The notes under the pieces were generated by a model that ran no database searches, was not told where the DNA came from, and saw only the letters and a program-made list of their open reading frames with translations. The position numbers and the translations under genes are program-made. Source: Pelomonas saccharophila_A (GTDB taxonomy: Bacteria > Pseudomonadota > Gammaproteobacteria > Burkholderiales > Burkholderiaceae_C). From it: 64,000 nucleotides of DNA. Below are positions 1 through 9,347 of this stretch, one piece after another. Where the stretch lies: positions 1 to 64,000 of the forward strand of contig NZ_JAVDXU010000004.1 in the NCBI RefSeq assembly GCF_031458095.1. The letters run 5' to 3'. Each line of letters opens with the position of its first letter. Within the stretch, counting starts at the first letter, position 1.

Positions 1-420
1 GGTGAGGTGGACTTCTATCTGCCTGGATCGGAAGGTTCAGGCACCTGGACCCATCTGCTCAATGGCGGGAAGAAGCAGGGCGGGCGCTGGCACCGTGAGA
101 CGCATGACTTCCTGAGCATGCCGCTTTACGCCGCACCCAACAGCGTCATCGCCTGGGGTGCCGAGACCGAGAAGCCGGACTACGACTACGCCCGCGGCAC
201 GGTGCTGCGTGTGTTCGAGCTGGACGACGGCAAGAGCGTGGCCTTCACGGTGGTGGGGGCAGACGGCAAGGTTGCCGCACGCGGCACGGTCAGCCGCCAG
301 GGCCAGCGCTATGTGGCCGAGGTGAGCGAAGGTGCGCTGCGCGACTGGTGTCTGGACGTCGACGGCCGGCGCAGCCCCGTGCTGGCCGAAGGTGGGGCCT
401 TGGGCTGGTCAGCCGCCTGA
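1..420 (+). CDS. GH31 alpha-xylosidase (YicI-like), C-terminal part only
   Basis: The frame is open from the first base, so only the last 139 residues of a longer protein are present. The visible part has the pattern of GH31 alpha-xylosidases related to YicI: DFYLP, then W-T-HLLNG, GGRW, HDFLSMPLYA, a PNSVIAWG stretch and PDYDYA, the beta-sandwich region after the catalytic barrel. Such enzymes release alpha-xylose from xyloglucan oligosaccharides (family knowledge). The catalytic aspartates lie upstream of the window. No terminator is obvious in the roughly 180 bases after the stop. It fits the polysaccharide genes at 4-13 kb, though it is on the opposite strand. Alpha-glucosidase rather than xylosidase activity cannot be excluded from this fragment. 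Confidence 0.85.
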   Translation, partial: GEVDFYLPGSEGSGTWTHLLNGGKKQGGRWHRETHDFLSMPLYAAPNSVIAWGAETEKPDYDYARGTVLRVFELDDGKSVAFTVVGADGKVAARGTVSRQGQRYVAEVSEGALRDWCLDVDGRRSPVLAEGGALGWSAA

Positions 421-601
421 TGAAAGCGCCTGCTGCTGTCTCTCATCATGACGGCAGCGGGCGCATCCAACTCCAAGGCGTCACCTAGCCATCCGACCCG
501 ACAACCCGGATACTTTCGTCACTCGGCCGTTCGACACCGTGGTTGTCGAGCGCTGCGTTGATTGACGCACGATGCCGGCGTCACGCACAACCGGAGATCT
601 T

Positions 602-2158
602 ATGACTGCAGTCGCCAACCTCAAGATTGGTACCCGACTCGCGACCGGCTTCGGCGCGGTGATTGCGCTCCTGGTGATGCTGGCGGTGATCGGCGTGTCG
701 CGCATCAATGCGGTGAACGCCGACACCGAGTTGATTCTTCACGACCGCTTCGTCAAGGTGAAGCTTGCGCAGACGGTCGAGAACGAGGTCAACAAGCAGC
801 TTCGAGCCATCCGCACCGCCATGATCGTGTCCGATCCGGGCCTGTCCAGGAAGGAGCTGGCCAAGATCGAGGCCTCGCTGCCGATCGTCGCAACCGCCAT
901 CGAGAAGCTGTCCGCGACAGTCCACAGCGACAGCGGCAAGGCGGCACTCAAGAAGCTGACGGAGGCTCGCGCCGAGTTCAAGGACAAGGAGCACGCGCTG
1001 ATCGAGCTGATCAAGAACGGCAGGATCGACGAAGCACGGGAGATGCTGGTGTCCGTCATCCTGCCGCTGCAAGGTGCCTATCTTGAGTCGGTCGAAGCCT
1101 TCGTCGAGTCGCAGGCGGCTGGCATGGAGCAGTTCGGTGCGGAGGCCGCGCAGATGGCAGCCGCAGCGCGACTGATGCTGCTGCTGCTTTCCGCCATCGC
1201 AGTCGTCCTGTCGGTGTCAATTGCGGTCTTGCTGACGCGCTCCATCACGCAACCGATCGCGCAGGCGGTTCGCCTGGCCGAGACCGTGGCATCGGGCGAT
1301 CTGACATCCGTCGTGGATGTCCAACGTCGCGACGAGGCGGGCCAGCTGCTGAGGGCGCTGGGGGCAATGAATGCAAGCCTCGTCAGCATCGTGAGCCAAG
1401 TGCGGCTGAGCAGTGATTCCATCGCGACGGGCTCTCACCAGATCGCTACGGGCAGCACCGACCTGTCGCAACGGACGGAGGAGCAAGCATCGAACCTGGA
1501 GCAAACAGCTTCCGCCATGGAGGAACTGACGGCCACGGTGCAGCGCAGTGCCGAGTCCGCCAGGGACGCCACCTCGCTGGCAGCGTCAGCAAGCAACGTC
1601 GCCGCCGAAGGAGGAGCCGTGGTCGCTCGAATCGTCTCGACCATGGGCGACATCAGCGCGAGCTCCAGGAAGATTTCCGACATCACCGGCGTCATCGATG
1701 GCATCGCCTTCCAGACCAACATCCTCGCGCTCAACGCAGCGGTTGAGGCCGCTCGCGCCGGCGAGCAAGGTCGGGGCTTTTCGGTCGTCGCCAGCGAGGT
1801 CAGAACGCTTGCCCAGCGGGCTGCCACCGCGGCCAGGGAAATCAAGGTGCTGATCGGCGAAAGTGTCACCCGCGTGGAGGCGGGGGCGGACCTCGTCGGA
1901 AGTGCCGGCAGCACCATGGATGAGGTGGTGCGTCAGGTCCAGCAGGTCGCCCAGCTGATGGCCGCCATCGGCACCGCCACCGATCAACAGAGCCTGGGCA
2001 TCGGCGAAATTGGCAGGGCGATCAGCCAACTGGACAGCGTCACCCAGCAGAACGCAGCGCTCGTGGAGGAGTCCGCCGCTGCTGCCGACAGCCTGAGTCA
2101 CCAGGCCCAGCGGCTGACCGAGATCGTCGGGGCGTTCAAGGTCGATCCGGGTCGTTGA
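602..2158 (+). CDS. Methyl-accepting chemotaxis protein
   Basis: A 518-residue class-typical chemoreceptor. A transmembrane segment lies at about residues 12-34, then a periplasmic four-helix-bundle-like sensor, a second transmembrane segment near 190-212, a HAMP domain to about 265, and the cytoplasmic signalling hairpin. The hairpin tip has the conserved AFQTNILALNAAVEAARAGE core. No NWETF-type methylase tether is seen at the C-terminus. I chose ATG 602, preceded by GGAG at 593-596, over an ATG ten codons upstream, because the protein then begins directly with the usual short cytoplasmic N-terminus. It lies 206 bases before a second receptor of the same architecture. The ligand cannot be deduced; the sugar-degradation context suggests saccharides, but that is inference. 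Confidence 0.95.
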   Translation: MTAVANLKIGTRLATGFGAVIALLVMLAVIGVSRINAVNADTELILHDRFVKVKLAQTVENEVNKQLRAIRTAMIVSDPGLSRKELAKIEASLPIVATAIEKLSATVHSDSGKAALKKLTEARAEFKDKEHALIELIKNGRIDEAREMLVSVILPLQGAYLESVEAFVESQAAGMEQFGAEAAQMAAAARLMLLLLSAIAVVLSVSIAVLLTRSITQPIAQAVRLAETVASGDLTSVVDVQRRDEAGQLLRALGAMNASLVSIVSQVRLSSDSIATGSHQIATGSTDLSQRTEEQASNLEQTASAMEELTATVQRSAESARDATSLAASASNVAAEGGAVVARIVSTMGDISASSRKISDITGVIDGIAFQTNILALNAAVEAARAGEQGRGFSVVASEVRTLAQRAATAAREIKVLIGESVTRVEAGADLVGSAGSTMDEVVRQVQQVAQLMAAIGTATDQQSLGIGEIGRAISQLDSVTQQNAALVEESAAAADSLSHQAQRLTEIVGAFKVDPGR

Positions 2159-2364
2159 TCGGGGCAAAGCGCTGGCAGCGGCTCGGCGCCGCACCGCCGC
2201 TTGCAGTGGTGGCTGTTGGCGAGCAAGATCAGCGCTGAGCGTCCGCCAGTGCCTGCGGGGCACGCCGTTGTTTGGCATTCCATGCATCGACCCCACAGCC
2301 TGTCACGCGGGTGGCAGCCTCCATGGCCGCCAAGAGTGTGGTCTTGTTTGCAGAGGAGCTGCCC

Positions 2365-3924
2365 ATGTTTGCCAACCTCAGGCTCGGTACTCGACTCCTG
2401 CTCGCCTTCGCGACGCTGGTGGCCATAGGCGCCGTCGTGGCGGCATTCGGAATCAATGGCCTGTTTCGGCTGAACACGGTCAACGACTCGCTCTACCAGC
2501 GCGAACTGCTCGCCATCTCCTATGTGAAGGAAGCGAACATCAACCTCGTCTACGCGGCACGCGCACGAGGCCAGTTTGCGCTGGCCACGACCGAGGCGGA
2601 GCGCCAAGCCGCACGTCAGACCTTCAAGGAGTCGGTCGACACCATGCGCAGCTGGCTCGACAAATCCCGACCGCTGTTCTATCTGCCGAAAGGCCAGGAA
2701 GAACTCCGCAAGCTGGACGCGATGATCCAGGCCTGGTTGCCTGCCACGGAGGCCTACTTTGCTGCTGCATCCGGCAAGGAGGTGCAGGCTGCCGATGCCG
2801 ACCTGCTGCGACTGGACAAGGCGGTCAAGCAGACCAACAAGGCGGTCGACGACCAGCTCTCGTTGTTGACCGAGCTCAAGGAAAAGAACGGCGAGCAGGC
2901 CTCCAAGGACGGGACCCAGCTGTTCGAGACGGTCAGCCTGACCATGGGGCTGCTGACGCTGGGCAGCGCAATGGCCGGCATCGCCATCGGCGTGGTGCTC
3001 ACCCGCAGCGTGACCCGGGCGCTGGGCGGCGAGCCTTCCGACGTGGCCACTGTGGCCAACGCGGTGGCAGGCGGCGACTTGACCACCCGTATCGACACGA
3101 CTCGGGCGCGGCCGGGAAGCGTGGTTGCGGCCATCAGCCACATGCAGGAATCGCTGTCGGAGGTGGTGCGCAAAGTGCGCGCGAGCAGCGACAGCATTGC
3201 CACGGGCTCTTCGCAAATCGCGACGGGCAATGCCGATCTCAGCCAGCGCACCGAGGAGCAGGCGGCGAACCTGGAGCAAACGGCGGCGTCGATGGAAGAA
3301 CTCACCGCGACGGTGCAGGCCAATGCGGAGACTTCCCGCACGGCCACTCAGCTGGCCGGCTCGGCGACCACCGCTGCTGCCCATGGCGGGCAGGTGGTGG
3401 CGCAGGTGGTCCAGACCATGGAGGGCATCACGGCATCCAGCCGCAAGATCGCCGACATCATCGGCGTCATCGACAGCATCGCCTTCCAGACCAACATCCT
3501 GGCCCTGAATGCCGCCGTCGAGGCGGCCCGGGCAGGCGAGCAGGGCAGGGGCTTTGCCGTCGTGGCAACCGAGGTCCGCACCTTGGCCCAGCGCTCGGCG
3601 ACGGCGGCCCGGGAGATCAAGAGCCTCATCACCGAAAGCGTCGAGAAGGTGGACGCCGGCAGCGCGCAGGTGCACGAGGCCGGCAAGGCCATGAACGACA
3701 TCGTCGCCCAGGTCAGGCGGGTCAACGACCTGATCGGCGAAATCGGGTCAGCCACGCAGGAGCAGACCCAAGGCATCAGCCAGATCGGAGATGCGGTGAG
3801 TCAACTTGACCAGGTCACCCAGCAGAACGCCGCCCTCGTTGAAGAGAGTGCGGCGGCCGCGGAAAGCCTCAAACTGCAGGCGGCCAACCTGGTGACTGCA
3901 GTGAGCGTGTTCAGGCTGAGCTGA
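2365..3924 (+). CDS. Methyl-accepting chemotaxis protein
   Basis: A 519-residue chemoreceptor of the same layout as the preceding gene: N-terminal membrane helix (about 10-32), alpha-helical periplasmic sensor, second helix near 190-210, HAMP, and a signalling hairpin with an AFQTNILALNAAVEAARAGE tip. The signalling halves of the two proteins are nearly colinear while the sensor halves differ, as expected after duplication and divergence of ligand specificity. ATG 2365 is chosen over an in-frame ATG 31 codons upstream because AGAGGAG stands at 2352-2358 and the following residues match the usual receptor start. The stop is only 28 bases from the convergent stop of the esterase gene. Confidence 0.95.
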   Translation: MFANLRLGTRLLLAFATLVAIGAVVAAFGINGLFRLNTVNDSLYQRELLAISYVKEANINLVYAARARGQFALATTEAERQAARQTFKESVDTMRSWLDKSRPLFYLPKGQEELRKLDAMIQAWLPATEAYFAAASGKEVQAADADLLRLDKAVKQTNKAVDDQLSLLTELKEKNGEQASKDGTQLFETVSLTMGLLTLGSAMAGIAIGVVLTRSVTRALGGEPSDVATVANAVAGGDLTTRIDTTRARPGSVVAAISHMQESLSEVVRKVRASSDSIATGSSQIATGNADLSQRTEEQAANLEQTAASMEELTATVQANAETSRTATQLAGSATTAAAHGGQVVAQVVQTMEGITASSRKIADIIGVIDSIAFQTNILALNAAVEAARAGEQGRGFAVVATEVRTLAQRSATAAREIKSLITESVEKVDAGSAQVHEAGKAMNDIVAQVRRVNDLIGEIGSATQEQTQGISQIGDAVSQLDQVTQQNAALVEESAAAAESLKLQAANLVTAVSVFRLS

Positions 3925-3952
3925 TCGTCGTGGCCCGGGTGCTCGCGCGGCC

Positions 3953-4867
3953 TTAGAAGCGGTCGAAGAAGGCCTTGGTCTCGGTCGCCGAAAAGGCGGG
4001 TGGCCAGTGGCCGCCAGTGGCATGGCCGCACCAGACGACCGGTTTGCCGGCGCTGCAGCCCTGGTACTCGACGCAGCCGTTGCTGCCGATAGGCTTGGTG
4101 GTGGCGCTGCAGCTGTTGCGGGCCACGAAGGTGTTGCGGGCGTCTTCGCCGGCCGAGTAGGGCACGGTGTTGTCGTCCATGGCGTGGTCGAAGATCGCCG
4201 CCACCCGGTTTGAGGACGCACCGCATCCGCTCCACAGCGAGCCCGACAGGGGAGCGATGGCTCGGACCACGTCACCCATCTCGCAGCCGATGGCGTTGGA
4301 CATCATGCCGCCGAAGCTGAAGCCGGTGGCAAACACGCGCTGGGGATCGGTGCAGACGCCCTGCTGGACCTGGCTGATCAGGGCGCGCATGAAGCGGATG
4401 TCGCGCCCGCCGGTGTTGGCCCAGCCCTTGTCCAGGCCTTCCGGCGCGATGAAGATGGCGCTGCTGCCGTACAGGGGCTTGAGCCCGAAGTAGTTGTTCC
4501 AGGTGCGCACTTCCGTGGCGCTGCCGTCGCGCCAGTGCAGGCCAATGATGACGGGGTAGGCCTTGTTGCGGTCGTAGTCGGCCGGCAGTTCGAGCCAGTA
4601 GCTCCGCTGGACGCCGTCGGAGGCGATGGCCTGTTCGCCGGTGCTGAGCTTGGCGGCGTTGCCGCAGCCGGCGCTGCCGGTGGGTTGCGGCGCCGGCGCC
4701 GGCGCCGGGGCGGGAGCGGGCGCTGGTACCGGGCTGCCGGTTGCGGCCCCACCGCCTCCGCAGCTGGCCAGCGACGTGGCGAGCAGGGCGGTGCCGAACA
4801 TCAAACGCAGGGCGGCCGAGGCGGGGCGCTGCAAACGGGCCTGCAATGAGGTCTGGTCGATGGTCAT
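3953..4867 (-). CDS. Secreted CE1-type esterase (feruloyl/acetyl esterase or PHB-depolymerase-like), lipoprotein
   Basis: A 304-residue alpha/beta hydrolase. The N-terminus has a hydrophobic signal ending in a lipobox-like LASC followed by a Gly/Ala/Pro linker with a run of Pro-Ala repeats, so an outer-membrane or periplasmic lipoprotein is likely. The nucleophile elbow GFSFGG, an acid candidate in HAMDDNTVPY and a histidine in CGHATGGHWP form a plausible Ser-Asp-His triad. The family (LpqC/Fae/PHB depolymerase) cleaves esters on plant cell walls or polyesters; the neighbouring GH9 and GH2 genes favour a cell-wall ester. The chosen start lies one base after the preceding gene's stop; an in-frame ATG at 4891 would overlap it. 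This is the last gene of a five-gene minus-strand operon. Confidence 0.8.
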   Translation of the reverse strand: MTIDQTSLQARLQRPASAALRLMFGTALLATSLASCGGGGAATGSPVPAPAPAPAPAPAPQPTGSAGCGNAAKLSTGEQAIASDGVQRSYWLELPADYDRNKAYPVIIGLHWRDGSATEVRTWNNYFGLKPLYGSSAIFIAPEGLDKGWANTGGRDIRFMRALISQVQQGVCTDPQRVFATGFSFGGMMSNAIGCEMGDVVRAIAPLSGSLWSGCGASSNRVAAIFDHAMDDNTVPYSAGEDARNTFVARNSCSATTKPIGSNGCVEYQGCSAGKPVVWCGHATGGHWPPAFSATETKAFFDRF

Positions 4868-4868
4868 G

Positions 4869-6632
4869 TCACGGCTTGCGTTGGGAGACATCGGGCGTCA
4901 GCGACTGCAGGGCCGCGGACACATAGACCAGCGGCGCGTTCCAGTTGATCGCGATCTCGTTGGTCGTGTAGCTGCACAGCGCGTCCTGGAAGGCCTTGGC
5001 GGGCAGCTTGGAGGGGTAGGGCGTGGGGCAGTCGTCGCCCGAGCCGGGGTTGGGGCCGCCGACGATCATGCCGGGCACCGGCGGCTGCTGCGGCATGGCG
5101 CCGGACGGGCGGTGATGGGGGTGCAGCGGCGAGCGCGTGCCGAAACCGGTCACCATCGCGTAGCCGGTCGGGTGCCGGCCCAGTACGAAGTCCAGCGCCG
5201 ACTGCGCGGCATCCAGCATGCGGCGCTCGCCGCTGACGCGATAGCCCTGGATCAGCATCAGCGCCTGGTTCAGCGCGACGGCATTGCTGCCCCAGATGAA
5301 GTCCTGGGTCTGCATGGCGACGCGATAGGGCGAGGCCTCCCAGCGCGACGCGAAGCCGTCGGCCAGCGTGCGGATCTGCGTCTCGATCAGCTGGCGGTCG
5401 GCCGCCGCGGTCAGCCGCTCGCGGTGCTGGGCCAGGCTGATCCAGGCGAGGGCGCCGACATCGGGCCAGCCGGGCACCTCGATGCGCGGCGCGGTTTGCC
5501 GGAAGGAGCGCCAGTAGCGCTCGTCGCGCGTCGTGACGTAGAGCTCGGCAGCGGCCCAGGCAAATTCATCGGCCAGCTTGCTGTCGTCGTAGCCGCCGGT
5601 ATGGATGTCCGGCGCCTGGCGGTAGATGACCTCGGGGTGGGCCTGGGCCCAGTCCCAGGCGCGCTGGGACGCGGCCAGCATGCGGGCGGACAGCCCAGGC
5701 CGCTGGGCCTCGAAGGGCGCGAGCACCCGGCTGGCCTGGGCCATGACGGCGGCGAAGTCCAGCGTCGCCGCGGTGGCCTTCATGACGACGTAGCGGTCGT
5801 GCCTGGCCTGGTGCGGCATGACGATGCCGTCGAAGCCCTTGTCGGTGAGCTTGTGATAGACGCCGCCGTCGGCCGGGTCCTGCATGGCCAGCATCCACTC
5901 GAGGTTCCACAGCGCCTCGCTCAGCACATCGGGCAGGCCGTTGCCGCTCTCGGGGATATTGAGGTTCTGCGCCTTGAAGTAGGCGGGGAAATGCTCGTAC
6001 GCGGCCAGCAGCGTGTAGACCGTGATGCCGGAGTTGACGATGTACTTGTTGTAGTCGCCGGCGTCGTACCAGCCCTTGGGTGCAGAGATCACCGTGCCTT
6101 CGGGCCGGCCGGGGCCGGCGGCCGAGGCGTGCACGAGGACGCGGTCGTCCGGATGGCCGGCGGGCCGGGCCCAGATGCCGGCGTGGGCGGGGGCCAGCGC
6201 CACGCTGGCGCGGTTGAAGTAGTAGAACTTGAGCGCCGCGGCATTCAGCGCGGCATAGGCATCGGCCGCGATGACGAAGGGCGCAGACGGCGGCAGGCCG
6301 GCCACCTGCAGGCGGTAGCGGCCCGGCTCACTCACGGCCGAGAAGTCGGCCAGGCGCAGCTTCTGCTGGGCGGGTTCCCAAGTGCGAGCGGGTTGCAGCG
6401 GACCGCGCCAGACCTCGCGGCCGGTCGCGGCATCGACGACGGCGAAGCTGTCGGCCGCCACTTCGGGCAGGGCGGCCCATTTGCCGCCGCCGGGCAGATA
6501 GCCGACCTGGTTGAGCTGGATGGCCGTGGTGTCGACGGCGGTCGCACCGGCGGTGGGGGCATGGCCGCAGGATTGCAGGGTCAGCAGGGCCGGCAGCAAG
6601 GCCAGCCGGGCAAGGATCTTGGGAATGGACAT
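4869..6632 (-). CDS. GH9 endoglucanase with N-terminal Ig-like (CelD_N) domain, lipoprotein
   Basis: 587 residues. The signal ends in LQSC, a lipobox. Residues about 35-115 form the CelD_N immunoglobulin-like domain common in bacterial GH9 enzymes; the (alpha/alpha)6 catalytic domain follows. DAGDYNKY near residue 193 carries the catalytic-base aspartates, HPHHRPSG is the conserved substrate-binding histidine motif, and NEIAINWNAP near residue 560 carries the catalytic-acid glutamate. All key residues are present. The family attacks beta-1,4-glucan backbones, including cellulose, mixed-linkage glucan and xyloglucan. With the GH31 and GH2 neighbours, xyloglucan is my inferred substrate. It follows the GH2-NodB gene by 21 bases, so co-transcription is very likely. 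The Shine-Dalgarno sequence is weak. Confidence 0.92.
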   Translation of the reverse strand: MSIPKILARLALLPALLTLQSCGHAPTAGATAVDTTAIQLNQVGYLPGGGKWAALPEVAADSFAVVDAATGREVWRGPLQPARTWEPAQQKLRLADFSAVSEPGRYRLQVAGLPPSAPFVIAADAYAALNAAALKFYYFNRASVALAPAHAGIWARPAGHPDDRVLVHASAAGPGRPEGTVISAPKGWYDAGDYNKYIVNSGITVYTLLAAYEHFPAYFKAQNLNIPESGNGLPDVLSEALWNLEWMLAMQDPADGGVYHKLTDKGFDGIVMPHQARHDRYVVMKATAATLDFAAVMAQASRVLAPFEAQRPGLSARMLAASQRAWDWAQAHPEVIYRQAPDIHTGGYDDSKLADEFAWAAAELYVTTRDERYWRSFRQTAPRIEVPGWPDVGALAWISLAQHRERLTAAADRQLIETQIRTLADGFASRWEASPYRVAMQTQDFIWGSNAVALNQALMLIQGYRVSGERRMLDAAQSALDFVLGRHPTGYAMVTGFGTRSPLHPHHRPSGAMPQQPPVPGMIVGGPNPGSGDDCPTPYPSKLPAKAFQDALCSYTTNEIAINWNAPLVYVSAALQSLTPDVSQRKP

Positions 6633-6653
6633 GGAGAAAGAGGGGGGACGGGA

Positions 6654-9347
6654 TCAGCGGGGTGACTCGGGCCATTGCAGATGCACGAGGCGCCAGCCTT
6701 CCTGCTTCAGGCGGCGCAGCATCAGGGGCAGGGCGGCGGCGGTCTGCTCCTGCACGTCGTGCAGCAGCACGATGCCACCGCCGGTCTGGCGCAGCGCGGC
6801 CAGCAGGCCCTCGGCCATCATCTCGGGCGTTTTACCGGGCACCCAGTCCTCGATGCCGGGCTCCACAGACATCACCGTGACCTTCTGCTGGCGCAAGGCC
6901 TCGCGCAGCGTGGGTGTCTCGGCGAGATAGGGGAAGCGCCAGGCCGCCGGCTCGCCGCCGATCACGTAGCGGTAGGCCTTCTGCATGGCCTCGAGGTCGG
7001 CGAGCTGGTCCTTGGCGGGCAGCTCGCCAAAGGCCAGGTGCTTGAAACCATGCATGGCCACCGTGTGGCCTTCGGCGCGCACGCGCTGCGCCAGGGCCGG
7101 GTGCTGCAGCATGGGCTCGCCGTTCATGAAGAACGTGGCCCTGGCGCACTCGGCCTTCAGGGCCTGCAGCACGCGCTCGGTGGTGCCGGGCCGGGGGCCG
7201 TCGTCGAAGCTCAGCACGAACTCGTTGGCGGCCAGCGGCAGGCGGCCGTAGGCGCCGCCATGGGCCGCGCCTTCGCGTGGCAGCTGCAGCACGCGCGAGG
7301 TGCCCAGGGCCTCGGGGCCGCAGCCTTCGATCTGCAAGTCGACGCGCTCTTTGCTGCCACGGTCGTCGCTGACCTGCAGCGTAACGCGGCCAGGCGTCAG
7401 CTCGACGGCCGGCCAGACGGCGATGCGGTCGACGACATCGACTGTGCCGACGGTCTTGCCATTGAGCTGCAACGTGGCCTTGGCGGCATTGCTGTAGGCC
7501 TTGATGGCGACGGGGCCGGTCGGCCGCGTGGCCAGGCGCTGGCTGGCGATGTGCAGCACAGGCTTGCTTTGCCACCAGGCGCGCATCAGGTGATAGGCGT
7601 CCTTGAGCAGCCGGCGGTCGTAGGTCACCAGGCCCTTGTCGTTGCGGCCGGTGGTGTCGCCCTCGTGGCGGTTGGCGGCGGCATGGTCGAAACCCAGCCA
7701 GATGAAGCGGCCCCACAGATAAGGGCGCTTCTCGAGCTGGGCGGCATAGGCCTCGTGGAACAGGGCCTGGTACTGCTCCGGGTGCCAGCGGCCACCGGGT
7801 TCGGGGCGGCGCGGCGGGTCTTCCTGCTGGAGGGCGCTGGCGCCGGCGCCGTATTCGCCCAGGCCGATGGGCTTGGCCGGCAGCCTGGCGTGCAGCTTGT
7901 CGGCCCAGGGGCCGATGTCGCTGAACTGGCCGTCGTACCAGCCCCAGTAGCGGTTGTACGAGGCGAGGTCGGTGGCCAGGGCCATGGGATGGTCGTCGGG
8001 CGCGCAGCAATGGGCATAGCTGGTCAGCCGCGCGGGGTCTTCCCGCTTGGCCAGCGCATGCAGGTCGGCAAGCAGGGCGCGGATGGGCTCGTCGGAGCGG
8101 TAGACCTCGTTGCCCACCCCCCAGACGGCCACCGACGCGTGATGCCGGTTCTGCCGCACCAGCTCGCGCAGCTGGCCGTAGAGGTTGTCGCGGAAGGCCG
8201 GCGTTTCCTGCATGGCCGAGTTCAGCGGGATCTCGGTCCACAGCACCAGGCCCAGCTCGTCCGCGCGTTCGTAGGTGTAGGCCGGATGCTGGTAGTGCAC
8301 CAGGCGCAGGCCGGTCAGGCCCAGGTCCATCAGGATGCGCAGGTCCTCGTCGATCTCGGCCCGGCCCACGGCCACGCCACGGCCGGGGCGGCCGGTGTGG
8401 AAGTAGTTGACGCCGTAGAGCGGGTAGGGCTTGCCGTTGAGCAGGAAGCCGCGCTCGGGGTCAACGCCGAACTGGCGCAGGCCCACGGGCAGCTGCACGG
8501 CGTCGGCCACCTCGCGGCCGTCCATCAGCTCGGCGCTCAGCCGGTAGAGGTAGGGATCCTTGATGCCTTGCCACAGATGCGGCTTGGGCACGTTCAATAT
8601 CGCGGTGACGGTGTCGGCAGCACCCGCCAGCAGGTCCAGGCGCCGGATCTGCTGCACGACGCTGCGTCCCTGGGCGTCGCGCAGCGTCAGGCGCAGTTCA
8701 CGCCGAGCGGGCGCGGCGCCGTCGTTGCGCCACTGCAGCTGCACCTTCAGTCGTGCCTGGTCGGCGTCCAGCGCCTCGATGTCGAAGCGCACACCGGGGC
8801 CGCCATGGTCCAGCAGTTCGATGTGGGTGTCGGCGGTCTCGATAAGGCGCACGGGACGGATCAGGCCGCCGAAGACCGTGAAGTCGCCGCCCAGCGGTGC
8901 CACCTGGGGCAGCTTGCTGTTGTCCACGCGCACGGCCAGCACATTGCGGCCGGGCCGCAGCAGCGACGTGATGTTGAAGCGAAAGCGCGCATAGCCGCCT
9001 TCATGGCGGCCGGCATGACGCCCGTTGACCCAGACGTCGGCAGCCAGCGTCGCGGCGTCGAACTCGAGGAAGCGGCGGGTCGCCGCGCCGGGCGGGACGT
9101 CGAGCGTGCGGCGATACCAGGCGGCGCCGCGGTAGGGCGTGCCGCCCGTCTCGCCATCGTCGGCGTTGTAGGTGTGGGGGAGGGCGACGGCCGTCCAGGC
9201 AGCATCGTCGAAGCCAGGTGCCTCGGCGCCTGCCACATCGGTGCGCTGGAAGCGCCAGGCGCCGTCCAGCGGTGTGCTGGTGCGCCCGGCCTGGGCCTGC
9301 AGCGTGATCGACAGGCCCAGCAGCAGGGTCAGCGCCGCACGGAACAT
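6654..9347 (-). CDS. GH2 glycosidase fused to a NodB-type polysaccharide deacetylase
   Basis: 897 residues. A Sec signal peptide (about 1-20) precedes the GH2 jelly-roll sugar-binding domain, an Ig-like domain and a TIM barrel. GVGNEVYRS near residue 412 supplies the acid/base Glu, and GLGEYGAG near 500 the nucleophile Glu. From about residue 700 a NodB domain begins: SFDDGP, TFFMNG, HGFKH, RFPY and a late IVLLHD motif, so its metal site and catalytic Asp look intact. GH2 covers beta-galactosidases, glucuronidases and mannosidases; the best guess is beta-galactosidase or glucuronidase. The fusion implies removal of an N- or O-acetyl group coupled to sugar release. ATG 9347 overlaps the preceding stop (TGATG), implying coupled translation. 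The open frame continues upstream, but only as antisense shadow. Confidence 0.9.
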   Translation of the reverse strand: MFRAALTLLLGLSITLQAQAGRTSTPLDGAWRFQRTDVAGAEAPGFDDAAWTAVALPHTYNADDGETGGTPYRGAAWYRRTLDVPPGAATRRFLEFDAATLAADVWVNGRHAGRHEGGYARFRFNITSLLRPGRNVLAVRVDNSKLPQVAPLGGDFTVFGGLIRPVRLIETADTHIELLDHGGPGVRFDIEALDADQARLKVQLQWRNDGAAPARRELRLTLRDAQGRSVVQQIRRLDLLAGAADTVTAILNVPKPHLWQGIKDPYLYRLSAELMDGREVADAVQLPVGLRQFGVDPERGFLLNGKPYPLYGVNYFHTGRPGRGVAVGRAEIDEDLRILMDLGLTGLRLVHYQHPAYTYERADELGLVLWTEIPLNSAMQETPAFRDNLYGQLRELVRQNRHHASVAVWGVGNEVYRSDEPIRALLADLHALAKREDPARLTSYAHCCAPDDHPMALATDLASYNRYWGWYDGQFSDIGPWADKLHARLPAKPIGLGEYGAGASALQQEDPPRRPEPGGRWHPEQYQALFHEAYAAQLEKRPYLWGRFIWLGFDHAAANRHEGDTTGRNDKGLVTYDRRLLKDAYHLMRAWWQSKPVLHIASQRLATRPTGPVAIKAYSNAAKATLQLNGKTVGTVDVVDRIAVWPAVELTPGRVTLQVSDDRGSKERVDLQIEGCGPEALGTSRVLQLPREGAAHGGAYGRLPLAANEFVLSFDDGPRPGTTERVLQALKAECARATFFMNGEPMLQHPALAQRVRAEGHTVAMHGFKHLAFGELPAKDQLADLEAMQKAYRYVIGGEPAAWRFPYLAETPTLREALRQQKVTVMSVEPGIEDWVPGKTPEMMAEGLLAALRQTGGGIVLLHDVQEQTAAALPLMLRRLKQEGWRLVHLQWPESPR

